DNA of 12,311 nucleotides. It comes from an uncultured Clostridia bacterium. GTDB lineage: Bacteria > Bacillota > Clostridia > Christensenellales > Borkfalkiaceae. Under the pieces are notes generated by a model, which was not told the origin of the DNA, made no database searches, and worked only from the letters and a program-made list of their open reading frames with translations. The position numbers and the translations under genes were made by a program. Positions 1 through 5,844 of the stretch are shown here, one piece after another. The stretch lies in the NCBI GenBank assembly GCA_934249265.1, contig CAKQKQ010000058.1, forward strand, positions 1-12,311. Direction: 5' to 3'. Numbering within the stretch: the stretch's first letter is position 1; the number at the start of each line of letters is the position of its first letter.

Positions 1-2
1 GC

Positions 3-812
3 GTTTGAAACGGTGTATTTGCCCAATTTAAAAGCAATTCCATCATACACCGACGCGCTTATGCCCGAAATTGTGATTATTACCGAAAAAATACTGAATA
101 TTATGCCGCTTAACCATTTAAAAATACCGCAAAACAGTTTTTTCATTCCGTCAAGTTTTGCTTCGGAAGATATTTTATCTATTAAAGATAACGCCAACAC
201 AGCCGTCGTGAGGGGCAAAAGCACGGACGTAACCGTTTTACCGACTATTTGCGTAAACACGCCTAAAACGGTTTGATACACGCCTACGGAAGACTCCGCA
301 CCGCTTATCGCCATCATCGAAAAAATTATAGGCATAACCGCTTGGGTTTGCCCGATTAGCGTTTCTATCGTTTTATGCGTTTTCGTGACGATGTCGAATA
401 TTTTTGCGCCGATTATAGATATACAAATTACCGCTATCACGTAATAAACGGTATCTCCGCCGCCATACTGCTCACTTTTAAGACAGTCCACAATTGCCGA
501 CAGTAAAAGCACGCCGAGCAGTAAAAAACAAATTTTTGCGTTTTCTTTTAAATTTACGTTTAGTCCGTCGAATATCAAACTCAAAAACGTGTTAAAATTT
601 AAACTGTTTTTACCCGAAATAATGTCTTTTAAAGTTTGTTTAACGTTGAAATTTAAGTCCAAACCGTCTACGTAGCGTTGTATGCCGTCGTCGTCTATTC
701 CGTCTACCATTTCGTCTAAAATTTCGCTTTGGTCGCTTTCGGCGGCGTAAACGACCTTAAATGCGGGAATAAGCAGCAGAATAAGCAAAATACACAATAT
801 GCGTTTTTTCAT
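3..812 (-). CDS. spoIIIAE: SpoIIIAE, stage III sporulation membrane protein (C-terminus cut by window edge)
   Basis: The visible 270 codons start at ATG 812 and run off the left edge; the family is usually about 400 residues, so roughly a third is missing. Translation begins with a signal peptide (MKKRILCILLILLLIP, cleavage plausible after the VYA near residue 23), then an acidic stretch, and from about residue 93 a series of hydrophobic membrane segments. The motif ISASVYDGIAFK near residues 249-260 resembles the conserved GLSAAITDG region of the family. The product is a multi-spanning part of the mother-cell SpoIIIA complex that meets forespore SpoIIQ across the engulfed septum. Its ATG overlaps the TGA of spoIIIAD (ATGA, 809-812), and an AAGG lies upstream. 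Identity is supported by sequence and by position as the fifth gene of the operon. Confidence 0.93.
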   Translation of the reverse strand, partial: MKKRILCILLILLLIPAFKVVYAAESDQSEILDEMVDGIDDDGIQRYVDGLDLNFNVKQTLKDIISGKNSLNFNTFLSLIFDGLNVNLKENAKICFLLLGVLLLSAIVDCLKSEQYGGGDTVYYVIAVICISIIGAKIFDIVTKTHKTIETLIGQTQAVMPIIFSMMAISGAESSVGVYQTVLGVFTQIVGKTVTSVLLPLTTAVLALSLIDKISSEAKLDGMKKLFCGIFKWLSGIIFSIFSVIITISGISASVYDGIAFKLGKYTVSN

Positions 813-1198
813 TGCGCTAAAACCTTATCTATAATTTCAAAAATATTTTTAAGTATAGGCAGCGACAAAGCGAATATCGCCACTTTTCCCGCAAGAACTA
901 TTTTATCCGACAGAGATTTCAGCCCCGCATCATCACAAAACCCCACGCCGAATTCGACGAGGTAAGATATGGCTATACATTTTGCGATCACCGAAGTCAC
1001 AGTTCCGTCGATACCCCATTTGCCGTACAGTTCTTTAAAAAACGCAGTGCTTGTCCCGATTGTCTCGATTATAAAAATCGTAACCACAATACCCGCCGCA
1101 ATTATAACCATCGAGTACAATTCGCTTCCTACCGATTTCAATAAAATTACGATAATGCAACTTATTATCGAAAAAATTACTATTTGAAAAATATTCAT
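809..1198 (-). CDS. spoIIIAD: SpoIIIAD, stage III sporulation membrane protein
   Basis: The 129-residue product matches the usual SpoIIIAD length of about 130. Two hydrophobic segments come first (about residues 5-22 and 27-47), followed by a conserved central and C-terminal part containing IAISYLVEFGVGFCDDAG (about 72-89) and LAGKVAIFALSLPILKNIFE (about 102-121), both typical of the family. It is a small integral membrane component of the SpoIIIA channel, made in the mother cell. No Shine-Dalgarno sequence lies upstream; the ATG shares ATGA with the stop of spoIIIAC (1195-1198), so translation probably depends on coupling. The stop overlaps the spoIIIAE start in the same way. Confidence 0.95.
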   Translation of the reverse strand: MNIFQIVIFSIISCIIVILLKSVGSELYSMVIIAAGIVVTIFIIETIGTSTAFFKELYGKWGIDGTVTSVIAKCIAISYLVEFGVGFCDDAGLKSLSDKIVLAGKVAIFALSLPILKNIFEIIDKVLAQ

Positions 1199-1395
1199 AG
1201 ATATATATTGAAAATTTCTTTTATTTCACCGAATAAATCGGATATCATCGAAATTACCAAAGTCAACACGATTATCAGCCCAACCAAGGACACCAACGTC
1301 GCTATATCGTCTCTGTCCGACTTCTTGAGTACCTGACAAATTACGGTAATCAATATGCCTATCGCCGCAATTTTAAAAATTATTTCCACGTTCAT
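1195..1395 (-). CDS. spoIIIAC: SpoIIIAC, stage III sporulation membrane protein
   Basis: A 66-residue protein beginning MNVEIIFKIAAIGILITVIC, close in length and layout to known SpoIIIAC (about 65-68 residues). It has two transmembrane segments (about residues 5-20 and 30-52) joined by a charged loop KKSDRDD, and an amphipathic C-terminus. An in-frame ATG lies 17 codons upstream, but the start at 1395 is preferred because it restores the family length and forms an ATGA overlap with the stop of spoIIIAB (1392-1395). No convincing Shine-Dalgarno sequence is visible; a GGTG sits about 14 nt upstream. It is thought to act with SpoIIIAD in the SpoIIIA membrane complex. Confidence 0.94.
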   Translation of the reverse strand: MNVEIIFKIAAIGILITVICQVLKKSDRDDIATLVSLVGLIIVLTLVISMISDLFGEIKEIFNIYL

Positions 1396-1856
1396 ATAAT
1401 CAAAATAAACACCATTAATCCTATTAAAAATCCCGTTTTTACACACAAAGTCGAATATTTTTCTTCTTCCGTTTTCGCTTTTTGCAGTTTTTCCTTTATA
1501 AATCCGCCGAAATTCGTGTATAAAGACATTTGCTCGGCTGAATTACCGCTCCCGAGAGCCAACGCATACGCTTCCATTTGCGAATAATCGTCTTTTAATT
1601 GCTCGCAAAAATCAACATCGAACGGCTCGCCCTTTACTCTGTTTGTCAATTGCTCGGCAACTTCCGAATCGAACCCCTCTAAAACTTTTAATACCGAGTC
1701 CTTTTTCATCAACTGATTATTTATCATTGCGGTATTGATTTTGTCCGTCTCTGCCCACAGCACTTTATTGCTTTTATACTTCGAAGACTTTTTATAGCCG
1801 AGCAAAGTAAACAACGCTACAACGGCAATACCAATAAAACTTTTAAATAAAATCAC
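1392..1856 (-). CDS. spoIIIAB: SpoIIIAB, stage III sporulation protein, GTG start
   Basis: The open frame extends upstream to 1949, but the best start is the GTG at 1854-1856. It gives a 154-residue protein with the expected N-terminal anchor (ILFKSFIGIAVVALFTLLGY), forms a GTGA overlap with the spoIIIAA stop (1853-1856), and has GGGAAG 8 nt upstream. The rest fits the family: a long helical middle, a conserved LALGSGN/EQMSLY region near residues 99-113, and a hydrophobic C-terminal segment ending FLIGLMVFILII. The family is usually about 170 residues. The protein is a membrane component of the SpoIIIA apparatus; its cytosolic part is thought to work with the SpoIIIAA ATPase. Distant resemblance to type II secretion GspF has been described for the family. 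Confidence 0.93.
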   Translation of the reverse strand: MILFKSFIGIAVVALFTLLGYKKSSKYKSNKVLWAETDKINTAMINNQLMKKDSVLKVLEGFDSEVAEQLTNRVKGEPFDVDFCEQLKDDYSQMEAYALALGSGNSAEQMSLYTNFGGFIKEKLQKAKTEEEKYSTLCVKTGFLIGLMVFILII

Positions 1857-2722
1857 AATATTTGCTTCCCGTTTAAAAATATTTCTTTTAATTGCCCTAT
1901 ATTCTCGCTCGACAACGTAAATACGTAATCGAATATCGAGTTTTCGCACAAAATTTTACCGAAACTTCTGTATTTAAAACCGTTTAACGAGTCCGCATGA
2001 GCCGTACATATCACGTTTACGCCCGAATATACCGTTTCGCAAACGGCTTTCGCCTCTTCGTCGCTTGTCAATTCGTCCATGGCGATAACAGACGGGTTCA
2101 ACGCCCTAACGCCCGTATTCATCGCATAAATTTTTGAAGAAAACAATATCACGTCGCTTGTTTTGCCCAAATCGAACGACGCCGAGCCGCTTGTCGCGCT
2201 TAATTCGTTTCGCTCGTCGCACACGAGAATATTTTGTCCGTATTTTTGCGATAAATTTTTTATTAAATCTCTTAAAACGGTGGTTTTACCCTTTGCCGGC
2301 GGCGATAAAATCAAAATATTTTTGCCTTTTAACTCCTCAATAAACAACATGTCCGACGCGCCTTTTATTTCGCAAGGGACTCTTATGCAAAGCGAAGTTA
2401 TGTTTTTTATAGAGTAAATCGAGTTGCTTTCATAAATACACTCGCCGCAAACACCTATTCTTTCGCCCGATTTCGACGTTATAAAACCCCTTTTAAGGCT
2501 GTTTTCGACGGTAAAAAGCGAATAATCGCTGACTTGTTTAATAATATAGGAAATCATGTTTAAATCGGCTATTATTTCGGTATTTTTATATTTAAGTACG
2601 CTTGCTTGTCCGAATTTGCAAATATAAATCGGCTTGCCCGCCCGTATTCTGATTTCCCTTAAACCTTCAGTACCTACTAAATTTATCGCCGATTTAATTA
2701 CGTCGGGTAAAAACTCAAGCAT
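1853..2722 (-). CDS. spoIIIAA: SpoIIIAA, secretion-type ATPase of the SpoIIIA complex
   Basis: A 289-residue protein with a family-typical N-terminus (MLEFLPDVIKSAI, then LREIRIRAGKPI) and a P-loop ATPase core. The Walker A region is SPPAKGKTT (140-148), DERNE is at 169-173, and Walker B is VIAMDE (212-217), followed by a conserved CTAHADSL (239-246). It is predicted to hydrolyse ATP to drive assembly or transport by the SpoIIIA-SpoIIQ channel in the mother cell. The usual first glycine of Walker A (GPPxxGKTT) is serine here; the essential GKT is intact. ATG 2722 is the only start that keeps the conserved N-terminus, yet it has no Shine-Dalgarno sequence. It is first in the operon, right behind a sigma-E-type promoter. 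Confidence 0.96.
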   Translation of the reverse strand: MLEFLPDVIKSAINLVGTEGLREIRIRAGKPIYICKFGQASVLKYKNTEIIADLNMISYIIKQVSDYSLFTVENSLKRGFITSKSGERIGVCGECIYESNSIYSIKNITSLCIRVPCEIKGASDMLFIEELKGKNILILSPPAKGKTTVLRDLIKNLSQKYGQNILVCDERNELSATSGSASFDLGKTSDVILFSSKIYAMNTGVRALNPSVIAMDELTSDEEAKAVCETVYSGVNVICTAHADSLNGFKYRSFGKILCENSIFDYVFTLSSENIGQLKEIFLNGKQIL

Positions 2723-2728
2723 ACGCTA

Positions 2729-2757
2729 AATATATGTCGATTTTTTATACAATATGA
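2729..2757 (-). promoter_or_regulatory. Putative sigma-E promoter of the spoIIIA operon
   Basis: Read on the minus strand, TCATATT (2757-2751) is a full match to the sigma-E -35 consensus KMATATT. After a 14-bp spacer comes CATATATT (2736-2729), matching 6 of 8 positions of the -10 consensus CATACAMT. This fits the known mother-cell sigma-E control of spoIIIA. Transcription would begin around 2720-2724, on or next to the spoIIIAA start codon at 2722. Confidence 0.75.
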
Positions 2758-2770
2758 TTTAGTAAAATAA

Positions 2771-2812
2771 AAAAAGACTTCTTACAAACAAAGCGTTTAT
2801 AAAAAGTCTTTT
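2771..2812 (-). terminator. Rho-independent terminator of the MATE gene
   Basis: AAAAGACTT (2772-2780) pairs with AAGTCTTTT (2804-2812), a 9-bp stem around a 23-nt loop that can hold a small inner stem. On the minus strand the stem is followed by a run of seven Ts and further T-rich sequence. It lies 27 nt past the MATE stop codon and separates that gene from the spoIIIA promoter. Confidence 0.75.
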
Positions 2813-2838
2813 ATTTTATCTGTTAAATTTTAATCGCG

Positions 2839-4242
2839 TTATAAATCGTTGTTCTCTATTGCAACCTCTTTTGCGGCAAACGTTTTCTTTAATTTCATAA
2901 AGCATACGCACACCACAACCGCAAGAATAAGCGAAGTCAACACCCACGAAATGGGATATACAACGTAAATTGCGTTTAAAGTCGTCCATTTAAGGCAAAC
3001 AGTTTTAAGCCATAAAATTCTGAAAAAACAACTTCCCGACAACGAAATTATCATTGCGAGCGTAGATTTACCAATACCTCTTAAAGAATTGCTGAGCACT
3101 TCCATAATTCCGCACAAGAAATACGTAGTACACATAATATTAAGTCTATGGACGGCAATTTTGATTACTTCGTTGTCTCCAGGGGCAAAAAATCCGCACA
3201 ATTGTCGTTTAAAAAGCAATATTATCGCCGCAACTATAAACCCTACGACCGTCACGACGGCAGTTGACTCTAAAATAACTTTCTTTACTCTATCCAACTT
3301 GCCCGCGCCTAAATTTTGACTGACAAACGCCAACGAAGCCAAAGCAACGGCGTTCATTGCGTTGTATATAAAGCCGTCAAGTTGGCTTGCGACGGTATTA
3401 GCCGAAATTACGACTTTACCGAATTTGTTGATAGACGACTGAATAAGTACGTTTGAAATGGAAAATACGCAACCTTGAAGTCCCGCAGGCACGCCTATTT
3501 TGAGCATTTCAATAAACTCGTCTTTATAAATTCTTATTTTCTTTACGTTTAAATGCGAATAACCTTTATTTTTAAGCAATGCTATAATAGAAAGTATCGC
3601 CGACACGACTTGCGAAACAACCGTCGCAATAGCAACGCCCTCAACGTCGTAATGCAACACAAGCACGAAAAACAAATTCAAAAATATGTTGATTACACCG
3701 GCGATGATTAAGTACATAAGCGGACGGAACGTATCGCCAACCGCCCTCAATATCGACGCAACGAAGTTGTAAAGAAGTATAATCGGCATACCGAAAAAGT
3801 AAATTCTTATATACACGGTAGCCATATCAAGTAATTCTTTATCGCAATTCATCGCAATTAAAAAATATCTCGCGCCGAATACCCCGATTATCGCCAAAAT
3901 CGTGCCGAAAATTAAACTTACCAAAATCGACATACCGACGATCTTTTCTGATTTTTCTTTATTTTTCTCGCCCACGCATTTAGCAACCAACACGTTTGCG
4001 CCCACGGACAAGCCGACAAACAAACCGATTATTAAATTGATTAGAGCCGTAGTCGAACCCACTGCCCCGACCGCGCTTACGCCTTCTTCGGAAAACTGAC
4101 TTAAAACGACGGTATCGGCGAGGTTAAACAGCAGTTGAAGTATATTTGTCGCCATCAATGGCAATGAGTATATTATTATTTTCTTTAAAAGTGCGCCTTC
4201 GCACATATTCATTTCGTGATTTCTATTCTTTTTTGCAAACAT
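2839..4242 (-). CDS. MATE-family multidrug/cation efflux transporter
   Basis: A 467-residue, strongly hydrophobic protein with about 12 membrane helices, the normal size and layout for the multi-antimicrobial extrusion (MATE) family. The N-terminal half begins with EGALLKKIIIYSLPLMATNILQ-type sequence and continues with LLFNLADTVVLSQF (about 37-50). The second half repeats the arrangement from about residue 250 (MLKIGVPAGLQGCVFSISN). NLGAGK and LRGIGKS loops are also typical. Family members export drugs or metabolites in exchange for Na+ or H+; the substrate cannot be read from sequence. The gene is monocistronic, with its own promoter and terminator. Neither ATG 4242 nor the in-frame ATGs at 4212 and 4206 has a clear Shine-Dalgarno sequence; 4242 gives the full N-terminus. 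Confidence 0.95.
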   Translation of the reverse strand: MFAKKNRNHEMNMCEGALLKKIIIYSLPLMATNILQLLFNLADTVVLSQFSEEGVSAVGAVGSTTALINLIIGLFVGLSVGANVLVAKCVGEKNKEKSEKIVGMSILVSLIFGTILAIIGVFGARYFLIAMNCDKELLDMATVYIRIYFFGMPIILLYNFVASILRAVGDTFRPLMYLIIAGVINIFLNLFFVLVLHYDVEGVAIATVVSQVVSAILSIIALLKNKGYSHLNVKKIRIYKDEFIEMLKIGVPAGLQGCVFSISNVLIQSSINKFGKVVISANTVASQLDGFIYNAMNAVALASLAFVSQNLGAGKLDRVKKVILESTAVVTVVGFIVAAIILLFKRQLCGFFAPGDNEVIKIAVHRLNIMCTTYFLCGIMEVLSNSLRGIGKSTLAMIISLSGSCFFRILWLKTVCLKWTTLNAIYVVYPISWVLTSLILAVVVCVCFMKLKKTFAAKEVAIENNDL

Positions 4243-4313
4243 ATTAATATTATCGAAATTATAAGTAAATTGAATTAGTGTGTGTTTAAAATTTTTAGTC
4301 GAAAAACAAAGGT

Positions 4314-4342
4314 ATTATATCACTTTTATACTCTTTTTACAA
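4314..4342 (-). promoter_or_regulatory. Sigma-A-type promoter of the MATE gene
   Basis: On the minus strand TTGTAA (4342-4337), a 17-bp spacer and TATAAT (4319-4314) form a good housekeeping promoter, with a TG one base before the -10 as in extended -10 promoters. The start would be near 4307, giving a leader of about 65 nt without obvious structure. A second TATAAT at 4263-4258 has no matching -35. Confidence 0.7.
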
Positions 4343-4427
4343 ACGTTTTTCGAGCAATAATAAATAATTTCATCGGCTTTAATTCAAATTTAAAATTAAT
4401 ACACCATCGCTGAAAGTAAAAATAAAA

Positions 4428-4472
4428 TGCACCGATAAAAATTCTCGGTTTCCGTCAAATTTTTTCGGTACA
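4428..4472 (-). terminator. Rho-independent terminator of the zinc-ribbon gene
   Basis: Arms 4428-4443 and 4458-4472 form a roughly 15-bp stem with one bulged base and one G-U pair in the minus-strand RNA, capped by a small CGG/CCG hairpin. The minus strand continues as TTTTATTTTTA. The hairpin begins 22 nt after the stop codon of the zinc-ribbon gene at 4495. Confidence 0.75.
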
Positions 4473-4494
4473 TTTCTATTATGTTTTTATAAAA

Positions 4495-4989
4495 TTATTT
4501 ATCTAATTTTGTTCCGCACTTTTCGCAAAAATCGTGCTTTTGGCTGTTAATATGTCCGCAGTTCGGGCACTCTTTATTCACTTTTGCGCCGCACTTGGGG
4601 CAATATAAAACCGAAGAACTTACGGTTGCTCCGCAATCGGGACAAACGTTAGAAATGGTTTCGTCGATTACTTTCGTCGTATAACCCGTCAAAGCAATGC
4701 TTAAACCCATATTGGTAAGCACCGTGCCTATCGCACCGACAACCGCAAACGGAATTACCAAAAAGAAAGGAACTAATATTCCTGCCGAAAATTCGCCGTT
4801 ATCTACCGATTTAAAACCGAAAATCGCAAACAAAATAAAACAAACAAACGCGCCTAAAAAACCGCAAATTGCCAAAGGCAAACCTATTGACAACAATTTC
4901 TTTCTCAATTCTTTTGCTTTTTCGCTGTTGGCAACGTTGCTTATGTCGGAATTGAGTATTCTTATTTGCTCGCGTAAATTTCTAAACAT
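4495..4989 (-). CDS. Two-TM membrane protein with tandem C-terminal zinc ribbons, unknown function
   Basis: A 164-residue protein in three parts. Residues 1-32 are a polar, probably helical N-terminus. Two hydrophobic segments follow (about 34-58 and 69-96). The C-terminus has eight cysteines arranged as two four-cysteine ribbons: C116/C119 with C130/C133 and C141/C144 with C155/C158, in CPDCG, CPKCG, CPNCG and CEKCG knuckles. This is the zinc-ribbon type common in small Clostridia membrane proteins; the ribbons should bind two Zn ions, probably on the cytoplasmic side. The start at 4989 has a strong GGAGAAGAG Shine-Dalgarno sequence. It is monocistronic, with its own promoter and terminator. 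I do not recognise a specific family or function. Confidence 0.85.
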   Translation of the reverse strand: MFRNLREQIRILNSDISNVANSEKAKELRKKLLSIGLPLAICGFLGAFVCFILFAIFGFKSVDNGEFSAGILVPFFLVIPFAVVGAIGTVLTNMGLSIALTGYTTKVIDETISNVCPDCGATVSSSVLYCPKCGAKVNKECPNCGHINSQKHDFCEKCGTKLDK

Positions 4990-5056
4990 GACTCTTCTCC
5001 TTAATTAAATTTTATTTATTTGATATTTTTGCTTTATTACAAAACATATCGAATAC

Positions 5057-5085
5057 ATTATAACTTAAAACTTGCGTAATTTCAA
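5057..5085 (-). promoter_or_regulatory. Sigma-A promoter of the zinc-ribbon gene
   Basis: The minus strand shows TTGAAA (5085-5080), exactly 17 bp, then TATAAT (5062-5057), a near-consensus housekeeping promoter. Transcription would start near 5050, giving a leader of about 60 nt that ends in AGGAGAAGAG before ATG 4989. Confidence 0.8.
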
Positions 5086-5139
5086 TACTTTTATTAAAAA
5101 TATCAAAACCTAATAATGAAAATTTTGTGATTATAATAG

Positions 5140-5171
5140 CCAAAAAGCACCCTAAAAAGGATGCTTTTTGG
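5140..5171 (-). terminator. Terminator of the tRNA operon
   Basis: A 10-bp stem, CCAAAAAGCA (5140-5149) with TGCTTTTTGG (5162-5171), continues with two more G-C pairs around an A-rich loop. It begins directly after the CCA of tRNA-Tyr. Read on the minus strand, the 3' arm carries TGCTTTTTGG, so the T-tract lies inside the stem, a form common after Bacillota tRNA operons. Confidence 0.75.
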
Positions 5172-5257
5172 TGGTGGGCAGGGGTGGATTCGAACCACCG
5201 AAGGTGAGTACCGACAGATTTACAGTCTGTTGCCATTGGCCGCTCGGCAACCTGCCC
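5172..5257 (-). tRNA. tRNA-Tyr (GTA)
   Basis: The 86-nt gene folds as a class II tRNA with a long variable arm, as expected for bacterial tRNA-Tyr. The 7-bp acceptor stem is GGGCAGG/CCTGCCC, the anticodon loop is CTGTAAA with anticodon GTA, and the T-loop is TTCGAAT. The discriminator base is A and CCA is encoded. It is the last tRNA of the operon. Confidence 0.97.
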
Positions 5258-5263
5258 ATATAT

Positions 5264-5339
5264 TGGAGCTGGCGATTGGAATTGAACCCACAACCTGCTG
5301 ATTACAAGTCAGCTGCTCTGCCAATTGAGCTACACCAGC
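5264..5339 (-). tRNA. tRNA-Thr (TGT)
   Basis: A 76-nt cloverleaf: acceptor GCTGGTG/CGCCAGC with one G-T pair, anticodon loop CTTGTAA giving TGT, T-loop TTCAATT, discriminator T and encoded CCA. Only 6 nt separate it from tRNA-Tyr. Confidence 0.97.
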
Positions 5340-5359
5340 ATATAAAATTCATCCGAAGA

Positions 5360-5435
5360 TGGTGCTTCGGGGCGGAATCGAACCACCGACACGGGGATTT
5401 TCAGTCCCCTGCTCTACCTACTGAGCTACCGAAGC
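5360..5435 (-). tRNA. tRNA-Phe (GAA)
   Basis: A 76-nt cloverleaf: acceptor GCTTCGG/CCGAAGC, a 5-bp anticodon stem GGGGA/TCCCC with loop CTGAAAA (anticodon GAA), T-loop TTCGATT, discriminator A and encoded CCA. It follows the 45-nt spacer that carries a terminator-like hairpin. Confidence 0.97.
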
Positions 5436-5440
5436 AAATA

Positions 5441-5479
5441 AAAAAACCTAACACATAAATCATTATGTATTAAGTTTTT
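5441..5479 (-). promoter_or_regulatory. Terminator-like hairpin inside the tRNA operon
   Basis: The spacer between tRNA-Asp and tRNA-Phe folds, in minus-strand RNA, into a 17-bp stem (5479-5463 with 5458-5442) around a 4-nt loop, followed by an unbroken U run and then AUUU. Two of the pairs are G-U only in the minus-strand transcript (5473/5448 and 5469/5452), so the fold belongs to the tRNA precursor and not to its complement. It could be a partial terminator or attenuator, or a processing site. The stem is A/U-rich, so termination efficiency cannot be judged by eye. Confidence 0.65.
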
Positions 5480-5480
5480 C

Positions 5481-5557
5481 TGGCGACCTGGAAGGGGTTC
5501 GAACCCTCGACCTCTAGCGTGACAGGCTAGCGTTCTAACCAGCTGAACTACCAGGCC
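5481..5557 (-). tRNA. tRNA-Asp (GTC)
   Basis: A 77-nt cloverleaf: acceptor GGCCTGG/CCAGGTC with one G-T pair, anticodon stem CTAGC/GCTAG with loop CTGTCAC (anticodon GTC), T-loop TTCGAAC, discriminator G (the aspartate identity base) and encoded CCA. Confidence 0.97.
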
Positions 5558-5569
5558 AATTAAATAAAA

Positions 5570-5646
5570 TGGTGGGCCTTCACGGACTTGAACCGCGGAC
5601 CAATCGGTTATGAGCCGACCGCTCTGACCAACTGAGCTAAAGGCCC
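5570..5646 (-). tRNA. tRNA with CAT anticodon (elongator Met, or Ile2 after lysidine modification)
   Basis: A 77-nt cloverleaf: acceptor GGGCCTT/AAGGCCC, anticodon loop CTCATAA, T-loop TTCAAGT, discriminator A and encoded CCA. The fully paired first base pair (G1-C72) and the lack of three G-C pairs above the anticodon loop argue against initiator tRNA. The C4 and C5 of the acceptor stem and the CGGCTCATAACCG stem-loop look like the tRNA-Ile2(CAT) that TilS converts to read AUA. The position before Asp-Phe-Thr-Tyr is annotated Met in Bacillus subtilis. The choice needs comparison with the other CAT tRNAs of the genome. Confidence 0.93.
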
Positions 5647-5652
5647 TTAAAA

Positions 5653-5728
5653 TGGTCGGGGTGAAGAGACTCGAACTCCCGACCCCATGGTCCCAAACCA
5701 CGTGCGCTACCAACTGCGCTACACCCCG
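5653..5728 (-). tRNA. tRNA-Pro (TGG)
   Basis: A 76-nt cloverleaf: acceptor CGGGGTG/CACCCCG with the C1-G72 pair typical of tRNA-Pro, anticodon loop TTTGGGA (anticodon TGG), T-loop TTCGAGT, discriminator A and encoded CCA. It is the first tRNA of the operon, about 40 nt downstream of the predicted transcription start. Confidence 0.97.
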
Positions 5729-5776
5729 AAGACCTATGTCGTTGTCGTCACGTCATCTCACTCACAACGCTCATTA

Positions 5777-5835
5777 ATAATACTATATATTGTTATTTTT
5801 GTCAACTGTTTTTTGCAGTTTTTTTAAAGTTTTTT
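5777..5835 (-). promoter_or_regulatory. tRNA operon promoter with A-tract upstream element
   Basis: On the minus strand TTGACA (5805-5800), a 17-bp spacer and TATTAT (5782-5777) form a nearly perfect sigma-A promoter, with a start near 5770. Directly upstream are three A-tracts on the transcribed sense strand (plus-strand T runs at 5809-5814, 5819-5825 and 5830-5835) whose centres are 10.5 bp apart. They fall at about -39 to -65, where UP elements bind the RNA polymerase alpha C-terminal domain. Confidence 0.88.
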
Positions 5836-5844
5836 ATAAAAAAA

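Noticed and set aside
1396..1446. Longer SpoIIIAC with 17 extra codons
   Set aside because: It would overlap spoIIIAB by far more than the other junctions and exceed the family length; ATG 1395 gives the ATGA overlap.
1857..1949. Longer SpoIIIAB beginning at ATG 1949
   Set aside because: It adds 31 arginine-rich residues foreign to the family that are a shadow of the spoIIIAA end; GTG 1856 gives the overlap and the correct hydrophobic N-terminus.
4258..4286. TATAAT at 4263-4258 as the MATE promoter
   Set aside because: The hexamer 17 bp upstream (AACACA) is a poor -35, and the TTGTAA/TATAAT pair at 4342-4314 is clearly better.
5012..5713. Protein-like reading frames of 93-96 codons on both strands across the tRNA cluster
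   Set aside because: They are translations of tRNA genes (for example the GGFEPP and FESTPAH type peptides), a well-known source of false proteins; six complete cloverleaves explain the region.
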